Positions 35,884 through 45,150 of a stretch of DNA of 56,874 nt are shown one piece after another; the first letter of the stretch is position 1, and every line of letters starts with the position of its first letter. The position numbers were made by a program, and so were the translations under genes. The notes beneath the pieces are model-generated. The model saw only the letters and a list, made by a program, of their open reading frames with translations, did not search any database and was not told the origin of the DNA. The DNA comes from an uncultured Burkholderiales bacterium (lineage in GTDB: Bacteria; Pseudomonadota; Gammaproteobacteria; Burkholderiales; Burkholderiaceae_E): the NCBI GenBank assembly GCA_902826305.1, contig CADEEH010000012.1, positions 1-56,874 of the forward strand, given 5' to 3'.

Positions 35884-36954
35884 ATGCCTCTGACGCCGAG
35901 ACAACAACAAACCGTCCTCTGGTCCCTGGTCGCGGCGGTGCTGATCTGGGCCCTGTTCGCCCTCGGCACGGTGCTGACGCCCTTCATCGCCGCGCTGATC
36001 CTGGCCTATGCGACCGAGCCGCTGGTGCGCTGGCAGGTGGCCCGCCGCATCCCGCGTGTGATCGCGGTGACCCTGACGCTGCTGATCCTGGCCCTGGTGA
36101 TCACCGCGCTGGTGCTGGTGATCGTGCCGATCATCCAGCACGAAACCCGGCTGATCAGGGCCGAACTGCCGGGACTCGCGGCCAAGATCACCGATTCGGT
36201 GCTGCCCTGGATCAACCAGCGGCTGCACCTGGACCTGACGCTGGACACGACCGCGATCGGCAACTGGCTGCGCCAGCACCTGTCGGAATCGGGCGAGGAC
36301 CTGTTCACGACGGTCCTCGCCTATGCCCGTTCGGGCTGGAGCGCCGCGTTGCAGGTGATCGGACTGGTCTTCCTGGTGCCGGTGGTGCTGTTCTACCTGC
36401 TGCTCGACTGGCCGCGGATGATCCTGCGGTTGAAGGAAATGGTCCCGCCGCGTTTCCGGCCGCAGGTCTACGACATCGCCGGCGAGACCGACGGCGTGCT
36501 GGGCAACTATCTGCGCGGACAGGCGCTGGTGATGCTGGCGCTTGCCGTCTACTACTCGCTCGGACTGCTGGCCGCCGGCTTCAAGATGTGGCTGCCGATC
36601 GGGGTGCTGACCGGCCTGCTGGTCGCGGTGCCTTACCTCGGGTTTGCACTCGGGCTGGTGTTCGCGCTGATCACCGGCATGCTGCAGTTCGGACCGCTGT
36701 ACGGGCTGATCGCGGTGGCGGTCGTCTACGGCATCGGCCAGGTCGTCGAGAGCGTGTACCTGACGCCGAAACTGGTCGGCGGCAGCATCGGACTGCATCC
36801 GGTCGCGGTGATCTTCGCGCTGATCGCGTTCGGCTCGGTGTTCGGTTTCGTCGGCGTGCTGCTCGCGTTGCCGATGGCGGCGATCCTGTCGGTGGGCCTG
36901 AAGCGGCTGCGCGGCGCCTATCTCGCCAGCGATTTCTACACCCGCGTGCGATGA
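35884..36954 (+). CDS. AI-2E family transporter (PerM-like)
   Basis: Polytopic inner-membrane protein of 356 residues in the UPF0118/AI-2E exporter family (PerM in the purM neighbourhood). It has two hydrophobic hairpins near the N-terminus, an amphipathic periplasmic segment (about 85-150), then LVPVVLFYLLLDWPRM. The cytoplasmic DIAGETDGVLGNYLRGQALVML and the C-terminal GLVAVPYLGFALGL, PKLVGGSIGLHPVAVIFALIAFG and GVLLALPMAAIL are family signatures. Some members export AI-2 or act as Na+/H+ antiporters; the substrate here is unknown. ATG 35884 was chosen, as the long open frame upstream is antisense to purM. It is followed by hda, with the gap filled by a coupling mini-ORF. Confidence 0.93.
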   Translation: MPLTPRQQQTVLWSLVAAVLIWALFALGTVLTPFIAALILAYATEPLVRWQVARRIPRVIAVTLTLLILALVITALVLVIVPIIQHETRLIRAELPGLAAKITDSVLPWINQRLHLDLTLDTTAIGNWLRQHLSESGEDLFTTVLAYARSGWSAALQVIGLVFLVPVVLFYLLLDWPRMILRLKEMVPPRFRPQVYDIAGETDGVLGNYLRGQALVMLALAVYYSLGLLAAGFKMWLPIGVLTGLLVAVPYLGFALGLVFALITGMLQFGPLYGLIAVAVVYGIGQVVESVYLTPKLVGGSIGLHPVAVIFALIAFGSVFGFVGVLLALPMAAILSVGLKRLRGAYLASDFYTRVR

Positions 36955-37001
36955 GCCGCCCCCACGCGGGCCGGCCGCGGATCGACCGTCGACACCGATG
37001 A
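36951..37001 (+). other. Bridging mini-ORF between the permease and hda (16 codons)
   Basis: ATG 36951 overlaps the permease stop (ATGA). The frame reads MSRPHAGRPRIDRRHR and its TGA (36999-37001) overlaps the hda start (ATGA). The 43-bp gap is therefore completely covered by translation. The peptide is basic with no recognisable function. Confidence 0.5.
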
Positions 37002-37660
37002 CCCAGTTCGCGCTCGACCTGCTCGTGCCGGCGGCCCCGTCGCTGGACAACTTCGTCACCGGTCGCAATGCCGAGGCGATCGACCGCCTGCGTGCACTCG
37101 CGGCCGGTGATCGCACCCAACGTTTCGTCCATCTCTGGGGCGCGCCGGGTGTGGGCAAGACCCACCTGCTGCAGGCGCTCGCCGCAGGTGCGCTGCTGCT
37201 CGGACCGGAGTCGCCGCTGGACACATTCGTCGACGACCCGTCGATCACGCTGTACGCAATCGACGACTGCGACCGCCTCGACGAGTCCCGCCAGCAGGCG
37301 TTGTTCCGGCTCTTCAACCGGCTGCGCCCGTCGCCAGGGTCCGCACTGGTCAGCGCGGCCGGCGCGGCGCCGCTGGGCCTGGCGCTGCGCGAGGACCTGC
37401 GCACCCGCCTCGGCTGGGGGCTGGTGTTCGAGATCACGGTGCCGTCGGACGACGACAAGCTCGAGGCGCTGCGCACCCTCGCGCGCGAACGCGGCCTGAA
37501 GGTGGCTGCCGACGTGTTCCCGTACCTGCTGACCCATGCGGCGCGCGACCTGCGCTCCCAGGTGGCGCTGCTGGACGCACTGGACCGGTACGGCCTGGAA
37601 CAACAACGGCCGCTGACGTTGCCGCTGCTCAGGCGGTTCCTGCAGCGCGGACTTCTATAA
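36998..37660 (+). CDS. hda: DnaA regulatory inactivator Hda
   Basis: DnaA-like AAA+ protein of 220 residues that, with the DNA-loaded beta clamp, stimulates ATP hydrolysis on DnaA to prevent over-initiation. The N-terminus MTQFALDLLVP contains the clamp-binding motif (QFALDL). The rest shows SLDNFVTGRNAEAI, the Walker A motif WGAPGVGKTHLLQAL, the Walker B motif LYAIDDCDRLD, sensor 1 LVSAAGAAPLGL, and the arginine finger region LREDLRTRLGWGLVFEI. Good length and position (permease-hda-HAD-pcnB). It ends in TAA, overlapping a mini-ORF that leads to the next gene. Confidence 0.95.
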   Translation: MTQFALDLLVPAAPSLDNFVTGRNAEAIDRLRALAAGDRTQRFVHLWGAPGVGKTHLLQALAAGALLLGPESPLDTFVDDPSITLYAIDDCDRLDESRQQALFRLFNRLRPSPGSALVSAAGAAPLGLALREDLRTRLGWGLVFEITVPSDDDKLEALRTLARERGLKVAADVFPYLLTHAARDLRSQVALLDALDRYGLEQQRPLTLPLLRRFLQRGLL

Positions 37661-37661
37661 T
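37656..37661 (+). promoter_or_regulatory. Perfect -10 hexamer at the end of hda
   Basis: TATAAT overlaps the hda stop codon and could drive the HAD gene from within the operon; the surrounding TTCTATAATG is identical to that before mutL. No convincing -35 is present. Confidence 0.3.
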
Positions 37662-37707
37662 GACGGGCCAGGGCCTGTCAACGCCATGGGGGCCCCGATC
37701 GCGATGA
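37660..37707 (+). other. Bridging mini-ORF between hda and the HAD gene (15 codons)
   Basis: ATG 37660 overlaps the hda stop (TAATG). MTGQGLSTPWGPRSR ends in TGA 37705-37707, overlapping the ATG at 37704 (ATGA) of the HAD protein. This favours 37704 over 37686 as the start of the HAD protein. Confidence 0.5.
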
Positions 37708-38372
37708 GGCTTGCGCTGTTCGACCTGGATCACACGCTGCTGCCACTCGACAGCGACTACGAATGGGGGCGGTTCCTGGGCCGGATCGGCGCCGTCGACG
37801 CCGCCTGGTACGAAGAGGAGAACCGACGTTTCTACCAGGCCTACAATGACGGCACACTCGACATCGCGAGTTTCCTCGCGTTCTCGCTCGGCCCGCTGGC
37901 GGCGCAACCGCGCGAACGGATCGATCGATGGCACGAACAGTTCATGCGCGAGGTGATCGAGCCGGCGATCCGGCCGCAGGCGATCGAGCTGGTCGCGCGC
38001 CATCGCGACGCCGGGGACACCTGCGTGATCGTCACCGCGACCAACGATTTCGTCACCGCGCCGATCGCCGGGCGCTTCGGCGTGGAGCACCTGATCGCAT
38101 CGACCACCGAACGCCGACCCGACGGCGGATTGACCGGCCGGCCGCTGGGCACGCCGTCGTTCCGCGAGGGCAAGGTGATCCGCACCGGCGAGTTCCTGCG
38201 CGAGCGCGGGCTGGACTGGACCGACGTCGAACGCTCGTGGTTCTACAGCGACTCGGCCAACGACATCCCGCTGCTCGCGAAGGTCACCGACCCGGTCGCC
38301 ACCAACCCGGATCCGCGGCTCGACGCCCATGCGGCGCAGGCCGGCTGGCCGGTCTTGCGGCTTTTCGACTGA
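37704..38372 (+). CDS. HAD-IB family phosphatase (SerB-like)
   Basis: Phosphomonoesterase of 222 residues of the haloacid dehalogenase superfamily, subfamily IB. Motif I is LALFDLDHTLL (nucleophile and acid Asp pair, with His at +3). Motif II is VIVTATND. The cap region is helical with WYEEENRRFYQAYNDGTLDIASFLAF. Motif III/IV is GKVIR and FYSDSANDIPLL. This gene is regularly found between hda and pcnB in Burkholderiales. Substrates proposed for relatives include phosphoserine and histidinol phosphate; none can be fixed here. The start at 37704 agrees with the mini-ORF overlap and with the motif beginning six residues in; ATG 37686 would add six residues. Confidence 0.9.
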   Translation: MRLALFDLDHTLLPLDSDYEWGRFLGRIGAVDAAWYEEENRRFYQAYNDGTLDIASFLAFSLGPLAAQPRERIDRWHEQFMREVIEPAIRPQAIELVARHRDAGDTCVIVTATNDFVTAPIAGRFGVEHLIASTTERRPDGGLTGRPLGTPSFREGKVIRTGEFLRERGLDWTDVERSWFYSDSANDIPLLAKVTDPVATNPDPRLDAHAAQAGWPVLRLFD

Positions 38373-38376
38373 CACG

Positions 38377-39918
38377 ATGATCAAGCGATTCATCGCGCGC
38401 CTGTTCGGCAAGCGCGACAACCCGCCGGCCGCGCCGGCACCCGTCGCCGAAGCCGGTTCTGCCGCCGGGCCGTCGCAGCACGGCGGCGGTCCGAAGCGGA
38501 CGGCGAAACCGCACGGCAAGGCCGGACGCGACCAGCCCCGGCGCTACCGTGGCACCGACCAGGGCATTCACAGGAGCGACGTCTCGGGCGCGGCACTTCG
38601 CACCTGCGAGACGCTGCAGCAGGGCGGTCACCGTGCGTACATCGTCGGCGGCGCCACCCGCGACCTGCTGCTCGGGCGCCGGCCCAAGGACTTCGACGTC
38701 GCCACCAGCGCGACCCCGGAGCAGGTGGTCAGGCTGTTCCGCCGCGCGCGGATGATCGGCCGTCGTTTCCAGATCGTGCACGTGATGCACGGCCGCGACA
38801 TGATCGAGGTGTCGACGTTCCGTGCGATCCAGGCCGATGCGCAGACCGACGAACACGGCCGCGTGCTGCGCGACAACGTCTGGGGCACGATCGAGGACGA
38901 TGCGCTGCGCCGCGACTTCACGGTCAATGCGCTGTATTACGACCCGGTTGCCGACGAGCTGCTGGACTATCACGACGGCGTGCAGGACCTGAAGCACAAG
39001 CTGCTGCGCATGATCGGGGATCCGGCGATGCGTTACCGCGAGGATCCGGTCCGGATGCTGCGCTCGGCGCGCTTCGCCGCCAAGCTCGGCTTCAAGATCG
39101 AGCCGGCGACGCGGGCACCGATCGCGGAACTCGCGTCGCTGATCCAGAACGTGCCCCCGTCGCGCCTTTTCGACGAGATGCTCAAGCTGCTGGGCTCGGG
39201 GCATTCGATCGAGTGTGTGCGCGAGCTGCGCGCCGAGGGCCTGCACCACGGCCTGCTGCCGCTGCTCGACGTGGTGCTCGAGCAGCCGGGAGGCGAACGT
39301 TTCATCGAGGTCGCGCTGCGCCACACCGACGAACGGGTCGCGCAGGACAAGCCGATCTCGCCCGGCTTCCTGTTCGCGACCCTGTTGTGGCAGGAGGTGC
39401 GGATCCGCTGGGAGGCCCGGATCTCCTCGGGTGAACACTCGATCCCGGCGCTGATGTCGGCGATCGACTCGGTGGTCGACGAACAGGGTGAGAAGCTCGC
39501 GATCCACAAACGTTTCGTCGGTGACATGCGCGAGATCTGGGGGCTGCAGCCGCGCTTCGAGAAGAAGGGGCGCGGCGCACACCGGCTGATCACCCACCTG
39601 CGCTTCCGTGCTGCCTACGATTTCCTGCTGATCCGCTGCGAGGCCGGTGACGCGCCGGCCGAACTCGGTCAGTGGTGGACCGACTTCATCGATGCCGACA
39701 CGCCGCGTCGCGACGAACTGATCGAGTCGGGCCCGCGCTCGCCGTCACCGAAGAAGCGACGCCGGCGCCGCGGCGGACAGCGGCGCGCGGACGGAGAGCC
39801 ATCGACCGATCGAGGCACCGACGGCGGCGGCAACGGCGAGGACGATGGATCCGTCGGAGATTCCGGGCATGTGTCACGATCGGCGGCGGCGGACCACGGC
39901 GCGCCACCGCGGACCTGA
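38377..39918 (+). CDS. pcnB: Poly(A) polymerase I
   Basis: Template-independent polymerase that adds 3' poly(A) tails and marks RNA for decay. It has 513 residues. A basic, Ala/Pro-rich N-terminal extension (about 1-65) precedes the nucleotidyltransferase core GGATRDLLLGRRPKDFDVATSATPEQV, which contains the catalytic DFD aspartates. RRDFTVNALYYDP, RYREDPVRMLRSARFAAKLGF and PPSRLFDEMLKLLGSG follow. The C-terminal tail is strongly basic then acidic (KKRRRRRGGQRR followed by Asp/Gly-rich), the RNA-binding end typical of PcnB as opposed to CCA-adding enzymes. It starts four bases after the HAD stop and precedes folK by three bases, as usual in this group. Confidence 0.95.
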   Translation: MIKRFIARLFGKRDNPPAAPAPVAEAGSAAGPSQHGGGPKRTAKPHGKAGRDQPRRYRGTDQGIHRSDVSGAALRTCETLQQGGHRAYIVGGATRDLLLGRRPKDFDVATSATPEQVVRLFRRARMIGRRFQIVHVMHGRDMIEVSTFRAIQADAQTDEHGRVLRDNVWGTIEDDALRRDFTVNALYYDPVADELLDYHDGVQDLKHKLLRMIGDPAMRYREDPVRMLRSARFAAKLGFKIEPATRAPIAELASLIQNVPPSRLFDEMLKLLGSGHSIECVRELRAEGLHHGLLPLLDVVLEQPGGERFIEVALRHTDERVAQDKPISPGFLFATLLWQEVRIRWEARISSGEHSIPALMSAIDSVVDEQGEKLAIHKRFVGDMREIWGLQPRFEKKGRGAHRLITHLRFRAAYDFLLIRCEAGDAPAELGQWWTDFIDADTPRRDELIESGPRSPSPKKRRRRRGGQRRADGEPSTDRGTDGGGNGEDDGSVGDSGHVSRSAAADHGAPPRT

Positions 39919-39921
39919 ACG

Positions 39922-40527
39922 ATGATGCCGGTGCGCGCCTGTGTCGGTCTCGGGGCCAATCTGGGCGATCCGATGGCCGCGCTCACCAGCGCATTGACCC
40001 GCATCGCCGCGCTGCCGACCGGTGACGGCCTGGTCTGGTCGTCGGTCTGGCGGACCGCCCCGGTGGATGCGGCCGGGCCGGACTTCCTGAACGCGGTCGC
40101 GATGTTCGACACGCTGCTCGATCCGGAGACATTGCTCGACGCACTGCGCCGGATCGAATCCGACCATGGCCGCGAACGACCGTACCGCAATGCGCCGCGA
40201 CTGCTCGACCTGGACCTGCTGCTGTACGGCGACCGGGTGATCGAGAGCGCACGGCTGACGGTGCCGCATCCGCGCATGCACCTGCGCGCGTTCGTGCTCG
40301 CACCGCTGGTGGAGATCGAACCGCGGGCGACGATCCCGGGCCACGGGGCGGCACGTGTGCTGCTCGCGGCCTGCACCGGCCAGCCGATCGAGCGGATCGC
40401 CCCGCCGGCGGCGATCGCGCCGCGCGACCCCGCGCCCGGTGGCACCACGCCGGGCAACACCACACCCGGCGATACCACGCCGGGTGCCGACGCACCGGGT
40501 GCGATGGCCGTGGGGCGCGACCGGTGA
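39922..40527 (+). CDS. folK: 2-amino-4-hydroxy-6-hydroxymethyldihydropteridine diphosphokinase
   Basis: Pyrophosphokinase of folate synthesis, transferring pyrophosphate from ATP to the pterin. It has 201 residues, longer than the usual 160. The core has ACVGLGANLGDP, SSVWRTAPVD, PDFLNAVAMFDT, the signature RPYRNAPRLLDLDLLLYG, and VPHPRMHLRAFVLAPLVEI. After residue 160 a low-complexity tail contains four pentapeptide repeats (GTTPG, NTTPG, DTTPG, ADAPG), which is not part of the enzyme. ATG 39922 or 39925 may start it. Its stop overlaps the DUF486 start (GTGA). Confidence 0.95.
   Translation: MMPVRACVGLGANLGDPMAALTSALTRIAALPTGDGLVWSSVWRTAPVDAAGPDFLNAVAMFDTLLDPETLLDALRRIESDHGRERPYRNAPRLLDLDLLLYGDRVIESARLTVPHPRMHLRAFVLAPLVEIEPRATIPGHGAARVLLAACTGQPIERIAPPAAIAPRDPAPGGTTPGNTTPGDTTPGADAPGAMAVGRDR
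40441..40500 (+). repeat. Four in-frame 15-bp repeats in the folK tail
   Basis: Codons 174-193 of folK are four imperfect 15-bp units, each ending in Pro-Gly. The period is a multiple of three, so copy number could vary without changing frame, while the GTGA overlap with the next gene is kept. Confidence 0.7.
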
Positions 40528-40886
40528 ATCCCGCCTCCGGTGGGCTGGGTGTTCCGCTGGCGACGATCGGCCTGCTGATCGCGTCCAACGTGTTCATGAC
40601 CTTCGCGTGGTATGGTCACCTGAAGAACCTGTCGACCAGTCCCTGGTGGGTGGCGGCGCTGGTCAGCTGGGGGATCGCGCTCGCCGAATACATGCTCCAG
40701 GTGCCGGCCAACCGGATCGGTTACGGCCATTTCTCGCTCGCCCAGCTGAAGATCATCCAGGAAGTGATCACGCTGGCCGTGTTCGTACCGTTCGCCCTCT
40801 TCTACATGAACCAGCCGCTCAAGCTCGACTACCTGTGGGCGGCGTTGTGCCTGTCCGGCGCCGTGTATTTCATCTTCCGCTCATGA
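40524..40886 (+). CDS. DUF486 family membrane protein (DMT-like)
   Basis: Small inner-membrane protein of 120 residues with four hydrophobic segments. The family pattern is LLIASNVFMTFAWYGHLKN at the start, SWGIALAEYMLQVPANRIGY in the middle and LKIIQEVITLAVFVPFALFYMNQPLK next, matching DUF486, related to drug/metabolite transporters. The function is unknown. GTG 40524 overlaps the folK stop and ATGA at the end overlaps the kinase gene, so it is embedded in a fully coupled set folK-DUF486-dgk. It could be a small-molecule carrier or an accessory of lipid or cofactor metabolism, but nothing in the sequence decides. Confidence 0.88.
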   Translation: MNPASGGLGVPLATIGLLIASNVFMTFAWYGHLKNLSTSPWWVAALVSWGIALAEYMLQVPANRIGYGHFSLAQLKIIQEVITLAVFVPFALFYMNQPLKLDYLWAALCLSGAVYFIFRS

Positions 40887-41605
40887 GCACCCAGCAGACC
40901 TTCCCGCCGCCGTTCGGCGCATCCTCGAGCATCGGACCGGGCAACGCACCCTCCTCGCTCGGGTCGCCGTTCGATCGCTACCGGCACATCGTCATCGAAG
41001 GCCCGATCGGCGTCGGCAAGACCACGCTCGCGCGCCGCTTCGGCGAACGGTTCGGCGCCCAGTCGGTGCTCGAGGACGCGACCACCAACCCGTTCCTCGA
41101 ACGCTTCTATCGCGACAGCCGCCGCTACGCGCTGCCGACCCAGCTCTTCTTCCTGTTCCAGCGGGTCCACCATCTGCGCGACCTGTCGCAGCGCGACCTG
41201 TTCGCCAGCGCGGTGGTCGGTGACTTCCTGCTCGAGAAGGATCCGCTGTTCGCGCGGCTGACACTGGACGACGACGAACTGAAGCTGTACCAGCAGATAT
41301 TCGACAGCCTGCGGCCGCAGGCACCGACGCCGGACCTGGTGGTGTACCTGCAGGCCCAGCCCGACACGCTGATCGAACGCGTGCAGCGTCGCGGCGTGCC
41401 GATGGAGGCGGGCATCACGGAGAACTACCTGCGCTCGCTCGCCGATGCGTACAGCCGGTTCTTCTACCACTACGATGCCGCGCCGCTGCTGATCGTCAAC
41501 ACCGAACACCTGAACCCGGTCGAATCCGACGAGGATTTCGCGCTGCTGGTCAAGCAACTGCTCGAACTGCGCGGTCGACGGACCTTCTTCAACCGGGCCG
41601 GCTGA
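40883..41605 (+). CDS. Deoxynucleoside kinase (dGK/dAK/dCK family)
   Basis: Salvage kinase that phosphorylates deoxynucleosides. It has 240 residues. After a low-complexity N-terminal 25 residues come the P-loop IEGPIGVGKTTLARR, LEDATTNPFLERFYRD, QLFFLFQRVHHLRDL, GDFLLEKDPLFARLTLDDDELKLYQQIF, LVVYLQAQPDTLIERVQRRG (LID arginines) and ENYLRSLADAYSRFFYHYD. This arrangement fits the deoxyadenosine/deoxyguanosine kinase type. It is found next to folK and panB in Burkholderiales, but here the next gene is the TIR-CHASE2 gene, 31 bp downstream. The start ATG overlaps the DUF486 stop. Confidence 0.92.
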   Translation: MSTQQTFPPPFGASSSIGPGNAPSSLGSPFDRYRHIVIEGPIGVGKTTLARRFGERFGAQSVLEDATTNPFLERFYRDSRRYALPTQLFFLFQRVHHLRDLSQRDLFASAVVGDFLLEKDPLFARLTLDDDELKLYQQIFDSLRPQAPTPDLVVYLQAQPDTLIERVQRRGVPMEAGITENYLRSLADAYSRFFYHYDAAPLLIVNTEHLNPVESDEDFALLVKQLLELRGRRTFFNRAG

Positions 41606-41636
41606 AGACCACACGGCCCGCCCGCGCACGATCCCG

Positions 41637-43403
41637 ATGATCGACGCCGATGCAGACGGGGACGACGACAACGAGGCGCGACGTGTCTTCATCAGTTATC
41701 GACGCGACGACGGCGCACTCGCGGCGACGCTGATCCACTCCCACCTGCTGCGGCGGCTGCCGCAGGCCACCGTCTTCCTCGACGTCGAGGCGATCGAACA
41801 CGGCGAGCGGTTCCCGGACCGGATCGCCGCCGCGCTCGACAGCGCCGACACGCTGGTCGCGGTGATCGGCCCGCGCTGGCTCGACACACGGGATGCCGCC
41901 GGGCGCCGGCGTCTCGACGACCCGGACGACTTCGTCGTGCGCGAGATCAGCCGCGCGTTCGAACGCGGGCTGCATGTCCAGCCGGTGCTGGTCGACGGTG
42001 CTCGACCGCCGTCGGGCCGGGAGGTTCCGGCGCCGATCGCCGCGCTGGCCGACCTGAACGCGATCACGCTGGATCCGCGCAACACCGCGCGCGGGCTGAG
42101 CGACGTGGTCGCCAGTGTCCGCTTCCGCGGCCGGATCTCGTTCGAGGAGGCCTGGCGCGCGGAACGGCGGCAGCGGCGGCGGCGGGCCGCGATGCGGGTC
42201 GGTGTCGTCGCGGCGACGCTGACCGCGATCCTGATGCTGCTGGCCAGCGTGCTCGACCTGCTGCACCTGGACACCAGCGTCGAGCGCTACACGCTGCGCG
42301 CGGCCGCGGCGCTCGCGCCCCCGGTGCCGTCGCCGCAGGTGACGATTGTCGCCGTCGGTGAAGCGACGGTGCTGCGCGACGGTCGTGTCGATCCGCGCTG
42401 GCGCGCCGACCTCGCGGCGGTGATCGACCGGCTGTCGGCGCGCTCGCCGCGTGTGATCGTCCTCGACTTCACGTTCGGCGACGACGAGCCGGCGAGTGAT
42501 GCATCACTCGCCGCCGCGATCGAGCGGGCGCGATCGGCCTCGCCGCCGGTGCCGGTGATCGTCGCCGCGGCCACACTGGACGGCGGCGCGCCGCCGCTGC
42601 CGGATGCGCTGCGCCCGGCGGCTCCGGCCTGGGGCGTGTCCTGTCTGGGCCGGCGCGATTCGACCGTGGTCGGTTACCCGCTGGCGATCTGTCCCGCAGA
42701 CGGTGGCGCCGACGGCGGCCCGTGCCGGACGATCCTGCCGTCGCTGGCGATGGCCGCACTCGCCGGTGGCGCCGCGCCGACCGCCGCGCGCGATTCACCG
42801 GCCAGTTTCGTGATCACACAACCCGTGGTCGACGATGCCGGACTGCGTTTCCCGCGCGCGGCATACGTGATCGATCGAGCGAGTGTTTCCTCCGGCTGCG
42901 GTTCGATCGGCGACGGGGCGACGATCGCGATGCGATACCTGCAACCGGCCGACCCGGCATCGTGGCGCGGGGCGATGGTGTCGTTCGAGGCGATCGCCGC
43001 CGGCCAGCCACTGCCGCCGGACCGGTTCACGCGCCACTTCGTGCTGATCGGCCGGCCGGACGATCCGGCCGACCGCTGGCCAGTGTCCGCGCCGGGCGGA
43101 TCACCGCGGGCGGGCCTGCTCCTGCAGGCCGACGCATTGTCCGAACTGCTGTCGCCACGCCCGATCCGGCGCCTCGGGTTCATCGCCCAGGCGGCGCTGA
43201 TCGCGTTGTCGGCGCTGGCCGGCGGGCTGGTCGCATTCGCCCGTCCCCGGATGGCGATCACCGGGTTGCTGTTACTGTACGCGCTGGTCGCGGTGATCGC
43301 CTGCGCGTTCGGCCGCATCGTGTGGAACCCGCTCTATCCGGCCGCCGCCGCCGCACTCGCCTGGTGGACGTTGCGCCGCATGCACGCCGAGGAGAAGCGA
43401 TGA
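41637..43403 (+). CDS. TIR domain - CHASE2 sensor membrane protein
   Basis: Protein of 588 residues. An acidic start leads to a cytoplasmic TIR domain (about 16-150): RRVFISYRRDD, the BB-loop-like FLDVEAIEHGERF, TLVAVIGPRWLD, and DDFVVREIS. E103 in FVVREIS aligns by eye with the catalytic glutamate of SARM1 (WVHKEIV), so NAD+ cleavage is possible. A basic patch and a helix (about 186-208) cross the membrane. The periplasmic CHASE2 domain (about 215-500) begins with VTIVAVGEAT and VIVLDFTFGDDEPASDASLAAAIERA, and three helices (about 515-535, 539-560, 566-582) end the protein. CHASE2 usually feeds cyclases, kinases or phosphodiesterases placed after the three helices; here the effector is at the N-terminus. 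It is coupled through a mini-ORF to the FecR lipoprotein gene. Domain calls are confident; enzymatic activity is inferred. Confidence 0.85.
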   Translation: MIDADADGDDDNEARRVFISYRRDDGALAATLIHSHLLRRLPQATVFLDVEAIEHGERFPDRIAAALDSADTLVAVIGPRWLDTRDAAGRRRLDDPDDFVVREISRAFERGLHVQPVLVDGARPPSGREVPAPIAALADLNAITLDPRNTARGLSDVVASVRFRGRISFEEAWRAERRQRRRRAAMRVGVVAATLTAILMLLASVLDLLHLDTSVERYTLRAAAALAPPVPSPQVTIVAVGEATVLRDGRVDPRWRADLAAVIDRLSARSPRVIVLDFTFGDDEPASDASLAAAIERARSASPPVPVIVAAATLDGGAPPLPDALRPAAPAWGVSCLGRRDSTVVGYPLAICPADGGADGGPCRTILPSLAMAALAGGAAPTAARDSPASFVITQPVVDDAGLRFPRAAYVIDRASVSSGCGSIGDGATIAMRYLQPADPASWRGAMVSFEAIAAGQPLPPDRFTRHFVLIGRPDDPADRWPVSAPGGSPRAGLLLQADALSELLSPRPIRRLGFIAQAALIALSALAGGLVAFARPRMAITGLLLLYALVAVIACAFGRIVWNPLYPAAAAALAWWTLRRMHAEEKR

Positions 43404-43434
43404 ACCAGCGGACAACCCCGGGCCGGGGGGCCGC

Positions 43435-43438
<4 letters not shown>
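43400..43438 (+). other. Bridging mini-ORF between TIR-CHASE2 and FecR genes (12 codons)
   Basis: ATG 43400 overlaps the TIR-CHASE2 stop (ATGA) and has GAGGAG five bases upstream, the best ribosome-binding site at this junction. MNQRTTPGRGAA ends in TGA 43436-43438, overlapping the lipoprotein start ATG 43435 (ATGA). Confidence 0.5.
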
Positions 43439-45094
<1,656 letters not shown>

Positions 45095-45126
45095 GCGCGC
45101 GGCGCACGGCTCGGCACGCCGCTCGC

Positions 45127-45150
45127 TTCGCCCCTCAGTTCGCCCCTCAG
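45127..45150. repeat. 12-bp tandem duplication at the OmpA gene stop codon
   Basis: TTCGCCCCTCAG occurs twice in direct succession (45127-45138, 45139-45150). The second copy contains the stop codon of the minus-strand OmpA gene, so a second in-frame-spaced TGA follows 12 bases later. It is a recent-looking small duplication in the panC/OmpA convergent gap. Confidence 0.6.

Noticed and set aside
37686-37703. ATG 37686 as start of the HAD phosphatase
   Set aside because: It would add six residues before the conserved first strand, while ATG 37704 coincides with the mini-ORF stop overlap; kept only as an alternative.
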